Of a stretch of 33,799 bases of DNA, positions 14,401 to 22,286 are shown piece by piece. Numbering within the stretch: the first letter of the stretch is position 1; each line of letters opens with the position of its first letter. Both the position numbers and the translations under genes were made by a program. Below the pieces are notes generated by a model, which did not search any database, was not told the origin of the DNA, and saw only the letters and a list, made by a program, of their open reading frames with translations. Source of the stretch: Oscillospiraceae bacterium (GTDB lineage: Bacteria > Bacillota > Clostridia > Oscillospirales > Oscillospiraceae); NCBI GenBank assembly GCA_017469115.1, contig JAFUGY010000100.1:1-33799 (forward strand). The letters run 5' to 3'.

Positions 14401-14661
14401 AACGCGCTGGAAAAGTGTTTCATTGATAAAATCCGGGAACCAGGTAAGCCCGTGCGTGCTAACACCGTGCAAAACCACTGCCTGTCCGGCTTCATCCACC
14501 AGTTTTGTCCCATCCACATGGAGCCTTCCGTTCACAGAAGGGCGGGCTATAAGCGCTTTTTCTGCCTGTGCCGGTTCACTCTGCGCAGATGCTTCGCCGC
14601 AGGCTGCCGCAGCAGACAGAAGCAGCAGAAGGCACAGAAGAATAGAGATCATTTTTTTCAT
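11449..14661 (-). CDS. GH5 glucanase fused to cellulose-synthase-like GT2 glycosyltransferase
   Basis: A 1070-residue protein. Residues 1-27 are a signal peptide, possibly lipoprotein-like (the residues before Cys21 are not a good lipobox). Residues about 45-335 form an extracellular GH5 domain: acid/base Glu174 in FEICNEPNG, nucleophile Glu261 in PVFISECG. Membrane segments lie near 376-396, 428-447 and 457-480. A GT2 catalytic domain at about 500-760 has VDVFIATYNEP, DAD (590-592), TED (697-699) and QQRTRWGRG, the BcsA signature set for processive beta-glucan synthesis. Further membrane segments reach about 935, then a beta-rich PilZ-like tail in which the RxxxR and DxSxxG c-di-GMP motifs are not recognisable. 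The protein probably makes, exports and trims an exopolysaccharide; which glucan is unknown. It lies 41 bp downstream of the AI-2E permease gene; GAGGTG precedes the start. Confidence 0.9.
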   Translation of the reverse strand: MKKMISILLCLLLLLSAAAACGEASAQSEPAQAEKALIARPSVNGRLHVDGTKLVDEAGQAVVLHGVSTHGLTWFPDFINETLFQRVSTEWDGNLIRLAIYTSQYCGGYAEESLALLRKGIDAAISADMYVLVDWHILEDGNPNIHAKEAKQFFEQIASEYTDVPNLLFEICNEPNGDTGWSDILTYCDEVIPVIRKQIPESVILVGTPEFDRNLGSATLRPIPYDNVMAVLHFYAATHGEGLLGELEAAITSGLPVFISECGISEDSGDGDLNFAMAAKWFDYLNRNGISYAVWSLSDKNESSAMFRPGFEPESPIRDADLTVSGRWVKALISGEDPNRIPYPAPTLEKGTLSQIWSFLSSALGERGTSAMRSWPVFAGIGIFAILLFTAAAGILSGTSKKKKRTYDELLRSEGGSGKEHLTKERVLASSALMLSIFCTLIYLCWRVRYSIPKGFGVLPIAANLLLLAVEILGFAESLVLFRNLFGLKKYPLPEIAEDAFPDVDVFIATYNEPTDLLRRTINGCAHMKYPDPKKVHIWVCDDNRRSEMRSLAEEMGVGYFDRPDNKGAKAGNLNHALSLTKAPYIVTLDADMIPRSDFLLKTIPYFVDAEERNKKLPEDRRMPLGLLQTPQCFYDPDVFQHALYSEKRAPNEQDFFYRTIEPAKTSTNSVIYGGSNTVIARKALEDVGGFYTESITEDFATGLLIESHGYVSLALPVPLASGQTPHTYKEHIQQRTRWGRGVIATAKQLKIWRRKNLSLDQKISYWSSVIYWYSPIKNLIYLLSPLLFAVFALPVFKCNWLELLVFWLPMYIMQDISLMLCSKRTISHKWSGIYETSVMPHLLIPIIKESLGIHLSAFKVTDKTRKAEKQSADIRSMLPFLILALLSVIGIIRVILILDKVQVISLLILLFWLIRNLYYLILSIFLVDGRDDDTEPVKVNDFIPVTVDVLYGSAGSSAGITTQLSEHSMTVFLDEGVSPGIGDHVSVNVLGNNGHRAQVSGVVTGVQQARRSQSRTHTIEILDFGNDRYEYWEILYDRIPSLPQSLRKDFGILPHLWQNIAHRVARTRK

Positions 14662-14702
14662 CGGAACGGTTCACCTCAATCTTGCAGACGCAAAGCAATG
14701 CA

Positions 14703-15818
14703 TCAGTTGGCTTTCTTTCGTTTCTCCTGCCCGGGGATAAAGTAATCATTATACAGAAAGCTCAGGATTGCTGCAGCAGGGATGGCAAGCAGAATTCCCA
14801 CAATGCCGGCAAGGTTTCCCAGCACAATGCTCATAACCAGAATCAGCAGACCGGATACACCAAGCGAATTGGAAAAAAGCTTCGGCTTGAGAATGTAACC
14901 GTCGAAAAACTGCAAAACACAGGTAAAAATGATAAAGAACAGCGCCTGTTTTGGGTTTACCAGCAACAGAATGAAGGCTCCGAAAACACCGCCGATGATT
15001 GGCCCAAAGTTGGGGATCAGGTTTGTAACCGCTACGATGACGGATATCAGCCCGATATAAGGCATCCGGCAAATCAGCATGAAAACCGCATTGACGGTGC
15101 CGACAATCAATGCATCCAGAATGCTCTGCCCGAGAAAACTCATGAGGATGGTGTCGCACCGCAGAGAGAAGTCCATAATCGCTTCGTGTGCTTCCTGCGT
15201 TGTCATCAGCCGCAGTAATCGCCAGAAGCCGCTCATGACTCTTGTCTTATCCATCAGGATGTAAATCACAAGGATCACCGCGATGACAACGGTTAAAATA
15301 TTTTTGCCGGAGTTTGCAGCCACATTCAGGATTTTACCGGCATTATCCCGGATAAAACCGGAGATGGAGGACAAAGCGTTCTCCGAAAGCGTTGTGAGCT
15401 GATCAACGCTGACGAACTTCTCAATGATGCTGCCCTTAATTAAATTGAGCAGAGAAATGGAGTAGGATTCAATATTTTGCGAAAACAGCGAAACGCTCTC
15501 GATAATCTGAGGAATCACCATGCCGATCAGCAGCACCACAATCAGTAACGCTGAGAGCAGAGCAAAAATGACGGAGACATTCCAGCGTGTTTTGCTGGCC
15601 TTCAGTTTCCGGAATGGCAGGTAGTAAAAAAACTTTGCCAGAGGGTTGAGAATATATGCCAGTACAATTGCCAGAAAAATGGCTTTGAAGTTTCCGAGAA
15701 ACTGCTGCACTGCGCTCCAAATCGGGCTCAGATGCGTCAAAACAACATAGAGTGTGACCCCAATGCAGGCAATCACGGCACCGTTATACCATTTTTTTTC
15801 GGATAATTTCTGCTTCAT
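14703..15818 (-). CDS. AI-2E (PerM/YdiK) family permease
   Basis: A 371-residue protein with about seven to eight membrane segments. The C-terminal PxxIGLISVIVAVTNLIPNF and GPIIGGVFGAFI region is diagnostic for the family. Members export small molecules or act as ion antiporters; the quorum-sensing name is historical and does not show AI-2 transport here. AAGGCGGTGAG precedes ATG. It is the first gene of a two-gene operon with the GH5-GT2 fusion and might move a precursor or ion needed for polysaccharide synthesis (inference). Confidence 0.92.
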   Translation of the reverse strand: MKQKLSEKKWYNGAVIACIGVTLYVVLTHLSPIWSAVQQFLGNFKAIFLAIVLAYILNPLAKFFYYLPFRKLKASKTRWNVSVIFALLSALLIVVLLIGMVIPQIIESVSLFSQNIESYSISLLNLIKGSIIEKFVSVDQLTTLSENALSSISGFIRDNAGKILNVAANSGKNILTVVIAVILVIYILMDKTRVMSGFWRLLRLMTTQEAHEAIMDFSLRCDTILMSFLGQSILDALIVGTVNAVFMLICRMPYIGLISVIVAVTNLIPNFGPIIGGVFGAFILLLVNPKQALFFIIFTCVLQFFDGYILKPKLFSNSLGVSGLLILVMSIVLGNLAGIVGILLAIPAAAILSFLYNDYFIPGQEKRKKAN

Positions 15819-15947
15819 CCGCTCACCGCCTTCTGTGTGATGAATCTATCTTACACCATTCCCGATCGATGGTCAAGTTCAACAGTATTTCAAATAAAGT
15901 TTACGTAATTCGAGTGACAAAAAATGGTAGAGCAATGATTATTTCTC

Positions 15948-15976
15948 TTTTCATGGAAGAAAAAAAGTGCTATACT
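15948..15976 (+). promoter_or_regulatory. Promoter of the NHLM-type export operon
   Basis: TTTTCA (15948-15953), 17-bp spacer, TATACT (15971-15976), 36 bp before the first start codon. Confidence 0.55.
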
Positions 15977-16012
15977 TTAGCGTGGATTTCTGGACAAGAA
16001 GGAGCATCGATC

Positions 16013-16429
16013 ATGAAGAATGAAATATTCAGGGAGAAAAGCCTGGAGAAACTGTCGTCCCCGGAGGAATTGAATGAATATCTGCATGTCACCAACCCGG
16101 CTATCTGGACGGTTCTTGCCGCAATCATTCTTCTGCTTGCAGGGCTTCTGATTTGGAGCAACTTCACATCGATCGAAAGCAGAATACCGGCAACGGCAGT
16201 TGCAGAAAAAGGCGTCCTGACGATCACTATTGACGATCAAGAAAACGCAAAAAAGATCAATGCCGGAATGCAGGTAAGTGCCGGAGGCGTTGATACGAAA
16301 ATACTCTCCGTTTCTACCGGAAAGAATGGGCAGGTTACAGCGCGGGCTTCTGCAAATTTGCCGGATGGGATATATGATGCAACGATCAGCTATCAGAGTA
16401 CCCGGATTCTGCACCTGCTGTTTAACTGA
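16013..16429 (+). CDS. Short HlyD-like membrane-fusion subunit of NHLM-type exporter
   Basis: A 138-residue protein with AAGGAG upstream of ATG 16013. Residues about 15-27 (EELNEYLHVTNPA) and the following single membrane segment (WTVLAAIILLLAGLLIW) match the N-terminus of NHLM bacteriocin-system secretion proteins. The outside part is only about 85 residues, with an AVAEKGVLTI strand start, and lacks the long coiled coil and most of the barrel of normal HlyD proteins, which are usually at least twice this length. It is the first gene of the export operon, 17 bp before the C39 ABC exporter. It may be a minimal adaptor or a reduced form. Confidence 0.7.
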   Translation: MKNEIFREKSLEKLSSPEELNEYLHVTNPAIWTVLAAIILLLAGLLIWSNFTSIESRIPATAVAEKGVLTITIDDQENAKKINAGMQVSAGGVDTKILSVSTGKNGQVTARASANLPDGIYDATISYQSTRILHLLFN

Positions 16430-16446
16430 CGGGAGGAATGCCTGCA

Positions 16447-18621
16447 GTGAAGAAAACAGTTCAGCCCGTTACAAAGGGAATTGCAAAAGTGCCGGTTATC
16501 ATGCAGATGGAAGCGCTCGAATGCGGAGCTGCCTGCCTGACGATGGTGCTGGCCTATTATCAAAAGTGGATACCGTTGGAGCAGGTTCGGGTCGATTGCG
16601 GCGTTTCACGGGATGGGTCCAATGCACTGAACGTTCTGAAAGCAGCCCGGAGTTATGGGCTTGAGGCTTCCGGCTACCGGATGGAGCCGGAGATGCTGAG
16701 AGAAGAAGGAAGTTTCCCGTGTGTTGTCCATTGGAATTTCAATCACTTTGTGGTTCTATGCGGCTTTAAAGGAAATCATGCCTATTTGAATGATCCGGCT
16801 CGCGGGAATGTCAAAATTACCATTGAGGAATTTGATCGCTCTTTCACCGGGGTTTGCCTCATGTTTTCACCGTCGGAAGCCTTTGTGCCGTCAGGGAAGC
16901 GGAAAAGCACGCTTGCCTTTGCACGAAAACGCCTGACGGGAGCGGGAGCAGCCGTCGTCTTTGTAATGCTGACTACGGTGATCGGCTATCTTTTCGGACT
17001 CATTAACCCGGTGTTTTCCCGTTTCTTTATGGATTGGCTGCTCGGAGGGCAGAATCAGGAGATGCTCTTGCCGTTTTTGGCTTTGCTTGCTGCGGTAGGG
17101 GGATTGCAGATTCTGGTGAGTGCAATCCAGGCAGTGTATTCCCTGAAAATAAACGGAAAAATGGCAGTGATCGGAAGCAGCACCTTTATGTGGAAGGTTC
17201 TGCATCTGCCGATGTCGTTCTTCTCTCAACGCATGGCGGGAGACATACAGATGCGGCAGGAGACGAATGCTGTGATAGCAGCCACGCTGGTCAACACGAT
17301 AGCTCCTTTGCTGCTCAATGCAGTGATGATGGTTTTTTACCTTGTTGTGATGGTGCGTTACAGCGTGGTGCTGACGTTGGTTGGGGTAACTACAATTATT
17401 ATAAATGCCTTTATGGGCAGGCTCATTTCGGAAAAGCGCATGAACATTACCCGTGTGCAGATGCGCGATTCCGGAAAACTGGCTTCCGCCACAGTCTCCG
17501 GTGTACAGATGGTGGAAACCATTAAAGCCAGCGGAGCGGAAAACGGTTTCTTTGCCAAATGGGCAGGATATCAGGCATCTGTCAGCACCCAGGCAGTGAA
17601 GTTTTCAAGGCTTAATGCCTATCTCGGGATGATCCCGATGTTTTTCTCGGCAGTTGCCAACTATACCGTTCTGGCCCTTGGTGTGTTCCTCACAATGCAG
17701 GGCAGGTTTACCCTTGGAATGATTCTTTCCTTTCAGGCATTTTTATCTTCTTTTCTGAATCCTGCCATGACGTTGATTTCAGCCGGGCAGACCATTCAGG
17801 AAATGCGCACCCAGATGGAACGTGTGGAAGATGTCATGCAGGTGCCCGATGATATGCCGGAAAATCCATTGCCTGCAACGAGAGAAGAAGATTACAGAAA
17901 GCTTTCCGGCGAAATTGAACTGAAGCATGTCACGTTTGGGTATTCCCCACTGGATAAGCCGCTGATTGAAGATTTTTCCATGAAGGTGAAGCCCGGATCC
18001 CGCGTCGCTTTCGCAGGGATGTCGGGCTCGGGAAAAAGCTCCCTTGCAAAGTTGATTTCTGGGCTGTATCAGCCTTGGAGCGGAGAGATCCTTTTTGACG
18101 GAAAGCCCATCCGTGAGATTGACCGCAGTGTCTTTACGGGATCTCTCGCAGTAGTGGATCAGGACATCATTCTCTTTGAAGGAACCATTGCCGATAACAT
18201 TAAAATGTGGGACAGTTCCATAGAAGATTTTGAGATGATCCTTGCAGCGCGGGACGCACAGATCCACGATGATATCGTGCAGCGTGAAGGCGGCTATGAG
18301 GGAAAGCTGACGGAAGGCGGAAAAGACCTCTCCGGCGGCCAACGGCAACGGTTGGAAATCGCCCGTGTGCTGGCCCAGGATCCGTCGATAATTATTATGG
18401 ATGAAGCGACAAGCGCGCTGGATGCCAAGACGGAATATGAGCTTGTGAAAGCTGTGAAAGAACGCGGAATTACCTGCATTGTGATTGCGCACAGGCTTTC
18501 CACCATTCGAGACTGTGATGAAATTATTGTGCTCGACCATGGCAAGGTGGTGGAGCGGGGAACCCATGAAGAGCTTTATGCAAAAGGCGGAACTTACGCA
18601 GAGCTCATCACGAGCGATTGA
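16447..18621 (+). CDS. C39-peptidase ABC exporter (NHLM ABC1 type)
   Basis: A 724-residue inner-membrane exporter. An N-terminal C39 peptidase domain has Cys26 (LECGAACL), His100 (NFNHFVV) and Asp116 (LNDPARG), so it should cut double-glycine leaders. Membrane segments at about 160-450 are followed by an ATPase with Walker A GMSGSGKSSLAK, signature LSGGQRQRLEIAR, Walker B IIIMDEATSALD and IAHRLS. GTG 16447 is preferred over ATG 16438, because the GGGAGG site is too close to the latter. It exports and processes peptides, the obvious local substrate being the LysM microprotein at 24267. It overlaps the region before the second exporter gene, with 14 bp between stop and next start. Confidence 0.93.
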   Translation: MKKTVQPVTKGIAKVPVIMQMEALECGAACLTMVLAYYQKWIPLEQVRVDCGVSRDGSNALNVLKAARSYGLEASGYRMEPEMLREEGSFPCVVHWNFNHFVVLCGFKGNHAYLNDPARGNVKITIEEFDRSFTGVCLMFSPSEAFVPSGKRKSTLAFARKRLTGAGAAVVFVMLTTVIGYLFGLINPVFSRFFMDWLLGGQNQEMLLPFLALLAAVGGLQILVSAIQAVYSLKINGKMAVIGSSTFMWKVLHLPMSFFSQRMAGDIQMRQETNAVIAATLVNTIAPLLLNAVMMVFYLVVMVRYSVVLTLVGVTTIIINAFMGRLISEKRMNITRVQMRDSGKLASATVSGVQMVETIKASGAENGFFAKWAGYQASVSTQAVKFSRLNAYLGMIPMFFSAVANYTVLALGVFLTMQGRFTLGMILSFQAFLSSFLNPAMTLISAGQTIQEMRTQMERVEDVMQVPDDMPENPLPATREEDYRKLSGEIELKHVTFGYSPLDKPLIEDFSMKVKPGSRVAFAGMSGSGKSSLAKLISGLYQPWSGEILFDGKPIREIDRSVFTGSLAVVDQDIILFEGTIADNIKMWDSSIEDFEMILAARDAQIHDDIVQREGGYEGKLTEGGKDLSGGQRQRLEIARVLAQDPSIIIMDEATSALDAKTEYELVKAVKERGITCIVIAHRLSTIRDCDEIIVLDHGKVVERGTHEELYAKGGTYAELITSD

Positions 18622-18635
18622 GGGGGAGGCGAGAC

Positions 18636-20837
18636 ATGTTCAACTGGTTTGACGAACAGATCCGGCAGAGAAAACAGCATGATCAGGATCTGTTTGAAGA
18701 CTCGATGCTTCGAATGGCCTCGTCTGTTATCGGCGCTCGAAATGCAGGGAAAGCTGCGGATGAGAGAATCGTTACACGGGATGCCATTGATGACATTCTG
18801 AAGTATTATCACCTGAAAGCAGCAGAAATCCCGGATTCTATCAAGAATCCGGAAGAACAACTGGATTTTGCTTTTCGCCCGCACGGAATTATGTACCGGA
18901 CGGTAGAATTGCGTGAGGGATGGCAGAAAGATGCATTCGGCCCGATGCTGGCCCGCAGAAAGGAAGACGGGATGCCGGTTGCGTTGATCCCGAATCCTGT
19001 CCGCGGATACCGGATGAAGGACGCTTCCGGGAAAAACATAACAGTTTCCGGAAAGCATGCCGAAGAACTGCAGGGAAGTGCACTATGCTTTTATCGCCCA
19101 CTACCGCTGAAGGCAATCGGCATTCCGGATCTGATGCTTTATCTGAAAGATTGCATGAACACGGGAGACGTTGCGCTGCTTGTAGTTCTGACACTTCTGA
19201 TTGTCATGATCGGTCTGCTGGTGACGCGGTTGATGAAGATGATGACGGGTTTTGTGCTCTCCTATGGGAATGCGGCAATCCTATGGGGGACGGCCGGATT
19301 CCTGTTGTGCACGGCTGTTTCGTCACAATTGCTTTCTGCTGCACATGATCTGGCAATGGCACGGATTGAAACCAAAACCTCACTTGCGGTTCAAGCAGCC
19401 ATGATGCACCGGCTGCTGAGTCTGCCGGCACCTTTTTTCCGGAATTACAGTTCAGGAGAACTTTCCAGACGAAGCCAGGCAGTGAATCAGCTTTGCAGCC
19501 TGCTGCTGGGCAGTGTTTTCTCGACGGGAATCACTTCTCTGGCTTCTCTGCTGTACGTCGGGCAGATCTTCCGTTATGCGCCCGGGCTTACGAGACCTGC
19601 GCTTTGCGTCATTGCCTGTACGGTAGGGATGTCGCTGGTAACAACGTGGAGCAAAACAAAGCTCAGCAAACGGCAGATGGAATTCAGCGCCAAAGAGAAC
19701 GGGCTGAGTTACGCGTTGATTACCGGGGTGCAGAAAATCAAATTGGCAGGAGCGGAGAAACGCGCTTTTGCCAAATGGGCAGATGCCTATTCCAAAGGAG
19801 CTGAGCTGGAATATAATCCTCCGTTGTTTTTGAAAATCAATTCCTCTCTGATCACTGCAATTTCACTGATTGGGACGCTGGTGATGTATTACTGTGCAGT
19901 GAAAACACAGGTTTCCCCTTCGGAGTATCTTGCCTTTAATGCTACATACGGAATGGTGATGGGTGCTTTCACATCGCTTGCCGGAATTGCCGTTTCAGTG
20001 GCGCAGATCCGGCCGATTCTGGAGATGGCGGAGCCTATTCTGAAAGCGGAACCGGAAGTCTCGGAGGGCAGGGAGATTCTGACAAAACTCTCCGGAGGAA
20101 TCGAGCTGAACAATGTTTCGTTTCGTTATCATGACCATATGCCTTATGTGATTGACGGGATGAATCTGAAAATCAGGGCAGGGGAGTATGTCGCAATTTG
20201 CGGGAAATCAGGCGCGGGAAAAAGCAGCCTGATGCGTCTGTTGCTGGGGTTTGAAACACCGGAGCGTGGTGCTATTTATTATGACGGAAAGGATCTCACG
20301 AAAATAGATCTCCGCTCCCTCCGCAAAAAAATCGGAGCGGTGACGCAGGACGGAAGCCTTTTTCAGGGAGATATCTATTCCAACATTGTGATTTCTGCCC
20401 CGCAATTGTCGGTCGATGAAGCCTGGGAGGCTGCCGAAATAGCAGGAATTGCGGATGACATCCGCGCTATGCCGATGGGTATGAACACCGTGATCAGTGA
20501 AGGACAGGGCGGTATATCCGGCGGGCAGAAGCAACGGCTTATGATTGCAAGAGCCATTGCACCGAAACCCAAAATCCTGATGTTCGACGAGGCAACCAGT
20601 GCGCTGGATAACAAAACACAAAAACAGGTTTCGGAAGCACTGGATCAACTGAAATGTACTCGAATTGTCATCGCGCACCGACTTTCCACCATACGCCACT
20701 GCGACAGAATCCTCTACCTGGAAGACGGAAAAATCGAGGAAGACGGAACTTACGATGAGCTGATTGCAAAAAAAGGTAAATTTGCCGAACTTGTGGAGCG
20801 CCAGCGCATTGAAACCGGGGCAAATGAAAAATCATAA
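18636..20837 (+). CDS. Partner ABC exporter ATPase/permease (NHLM ABC2 type)
   Basis: A 733-residue protein with a soluble N-terminal region of about 160 residues that shows no C39 catalytic residues. Membrane segments at about 165-450 follow, then an ATPase with Walker A GKSGAGKSSLMR, signature ISGGQKQRLMIAR, Walker B ILMFDEATSALD and IAHRLS. This is the layout of the second ABC protein of NHLM bacteriocin systems, thought to pair with the peptidase-bearing one. GGGGGAGG precedes ATG 18636; an earlier TTG in the same frame overlaps the ABC1 stop and is less likely. Confidence 0.9.
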   Translation: MFNWFDEQIRQRKQHDQDLFEDSMLRMASSVIGARNAGKAADERIVTRDAIDDILKYYHLKAAEIPDSIKNPEEQLDFAFRPHGIMYRTVELREGWQKDAFGPMLARRKEDGMPVALIPNPVRGYRMKDASGKNITVSGKHAEELQGSALCFYRPLPLKAIGIPDLMLYLKDCMNTGDVALLVVLTLLIVMIGLLVTRLMKMMTGFVLSYGNAAILWGTAGFLLCTAVSSQLLSAAHDLAMARIETKTSLAVQAAMMHRLLSLPAPFFRNYSSGELSRRSQAVNQLCSLLLGSVFSTGITSLASLLYVGQIFRYAPGLTRPALCVIACTVGMSLVTTWSKTKLSKRQMEFSAKENGLSYALITGVQKIKLAGAEKRAFAKWADAYSKGAELEYNPPLFLKINSSLITAISLIGTLVMYYCAVKTQVSPSEYLAFNATYGMVMGAFTSLAGIAVSVAQIRPILEMAEPILKAEPEVSEGREILTKLSGGIELNNVSFRYHDHMPYVIDGMNLKIRAGEYVAICGKSGAGKSSLMRLLLGFETPERGAIYYDGKDLTKIDLRSLRKKIGAVTQDGSLFQGDIYSNIVISAPQLSVDEAWEAAEIAGIADDIRAMPMGMNTVISEGQGGISGGQKQRLMIARAIAPKPKILMFDEATSALDNKTQKQVSEALDQLKCTRIVIAHRLSTIRHCDRILYLEDGKIEEDGTYDELIAKKGKFAELVERQRIETGANEKS

Positions 20838-20864
20838 AGATCATATAATAAGGAGAGAAGTAAC

Positions 20865-21374
20865 ATGGCACATTCACTGATTGACAAAGCATTTTATGAT
20901 GCGATTCTCCATTTTGAAGAAAATGAAGAAGCTCAGAACTACTACTATTCCATTATGAATCAGGAAGTGGAGCGAAACGGCAGGAAGGATACGGTGCGAA
21001 ACCAGATCCTCAGGGCGTATGCAATGCTGTTTTGTGATGACATCGGAGCAGAACCCGGGCAGATTGCCGGACCGGATGAAGTGGAAGCCACAGCCGACCG
21101 CCTTCACACGGGAACGATGGGGTTCGATCCAAGACACTGGTATCGGATGCAGCATCATTTTCCTGTGATTGATGAAGATAATTATGATCGTTTCGCAGCA
21201 CTTGTGATTGCAGATCTCAATGCCGGTCCTCTCCGGGAGGCAGCGGTAAACGGGGGAGATATGCTGCTGGTCGGCGCTGTTGATCCGTTACATATGACGA
21301 GAGAAGAACGGGAGAAACAGGTCGTCAGAACAGTTTCTTTGCATGATCTTGCCAATGGAGGAGAGACAAAATGA
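20865..21374 (+). CDS. Unknown 169-residue protein in export operon
   Basis: I do not recognise this family. It starts at ATG 20865 after AAGGAG. It is acidic and soluble, with no signal peptide, membrane segment or double-glycine motif near the start. The N-terminal half is predicted helical (DAILHFEENEEAQNYYYSIM). The middle has a distinctive GFDPRHWYRMQHHFP stretch rich in aromatic and histidine residues. The C-terminus ends SLHDLANGG plus four residues. The stop overlaps the next start by 4 bp. Position between exporter and regulator suggests a chaperone, immunity or regulatory role for the exported peptide; none is shown by sequence. Confidence 0.8.
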   Translation: MAHSLIDKAFYDAILHFEENEEAQNYYYSIMNQEVERNGRKDTVRNQILRAYAMLFCDDIGAEPGQIAGPDEVEATADRLHTGTMGFDPRHWYRMQHHFPVIDEDNYDRFAALVIADLNAGPLREAAVNGGDMLLVGAVDPLHMTREEREKQVVRTVSLHDLANGGETK

Positions 21375-22180
21375 CAATATTCGCTGTGGAAGAAAAGAAA
21401 GACGCCTTGCAAGCCCTGGAGAAGCTCCTCCGTGAACAGGCGGGTGATGCAGAGCTTTTCTGTTTCGACAGCAGCCTTGCAGCGCTTGCTGCTGCCAGAA
21501 ACCGTGAGGTGGATCTTGCTGTTCTCAGCGTTGAGATGACAGAGCTTGGCGGGATGGATTTGGGGCAGTATCTCATAGAGCTGTATCCGCTGATCAACCT
21601 GATTTATCTGTCAGATTCACGGGAGAGGGGTTATGAAGCGATGAATCAGCATGCAAGCGGATACCTCCTGCGGCCAATTTCACAGGAAAAGCTTCGCCGG
21701 GAGATGGAAGACCTGCGCCATCCGGCAGTTCAAAAAAACCAAAAGCGTGTTTTTGCACAGACATTTGGAAATTTTGACCTGTTTGTAGACGGCAATCCGG
21801 TAGCCTTCAAGTATTCCAAGACGAAAGAAATCGTTGCCCTGCTTGTGAACAACCGGGGAGCACAGACCACCAATGGAGAAATCATAGCGACACTGTGGGA
21901 AGATGACGGAGATCCGGAAAAGAAGGCCTCCTATCTATCCAATCTCCGGCAGGATCTGCAGAATACATTCACGAGATTGAAGCTGAACGGGATTTTGCTG
22001 AAACAGCGCGGCAGCCTCGCCATAGCAAAAGATAAAATAGAGTGCGATCTTTATGACTGGCTGGAAAAGAAACTGGATTCGAAATATCAGTATCTCGGAG
22101 ACTATATGAACCAATACAGCTGGCCGGAAACCACACATGCCGAAATTGACGAAATCAGTTATTCTCTCTATGATGATTGA
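21371..22180 (+). CDS. Pseudo-receiver / SARP-type winged-helix regulator
   Basis: A 269-residue protein. Residues 1-115 look like a response-regulator receiver, but key sites are changed: the phospho-acceptor position reads VLSVEM (family VLDxxM), and the conserved lysine is arginine in YLLRPIS. Residues about 130-230 are an OmpR/SARP-type winged helix (FGNFDLFVDG, TKEIVALLVNNRG, EIIATLWEDD, LSNLRQDLQNTF). It probably binds DNA without phosphorylation by a histidine kinase and controls the export genes or the nearby secreted genes. It ends the operon; no hairpin terminator was seen after it. Confidence 0.82.
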   Translation: MTIFAVEEKKDALQALEKLLREQAGDAELFCFDSSLAALAAARNREVDLAVLSVEMTELGGMDLGQYLIELYPLINLIYLSDSRERGYEAMNQHASGYLLRPISQEKLRREMEDLRHPAVQKNQKRVFAQTFGNFDLFVDGNPVAFKYSKTKEIVALLVNNRGAQTTNGEIIATLWEDDGDPEKKASYLSNLRQDLQNTFTRLKLNGILLKQRGSLAIAKDKIECDLYDWLEKKLDSKYQYLGDYMNQYSWPETTHAEIDEISYSLYDD

Positions 22181-22241
22181 AAGATATAAATAGTTACAGA
22201 AAATTTACAATTTCGTTCAACATTTAAGAATCATTTTGTAG

Positions 22242-22247
22242 TATAAT
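22242..22247 (+). promoter_or_regulatory. Possible -10 box of the secreted-protein gene
   Basis: TATAAT 40 bp before the start codon. No good -35 box is found at normal spacing, which would fit activator control, for example by the regulator encoded just upstream (inference). Confidence 0.35.
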
Positions 22248-22286
22248 CTTATTTGTAAAAAGATGGAAAAAATGGGAGGTGCTTTT

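Noticed and set aside
14703-15818. Autoinducer-2 exporter
   Set aside because: The family name is historical. Nothing in the sequence or neighbourhood (no luxS) supports AI-2 transport.
16438-16446. ATG 16438 as start of the C39 exporter
   Set aside because: The GGGAGG site ends 2 bases before it; GTG 16447 has normal spacing.
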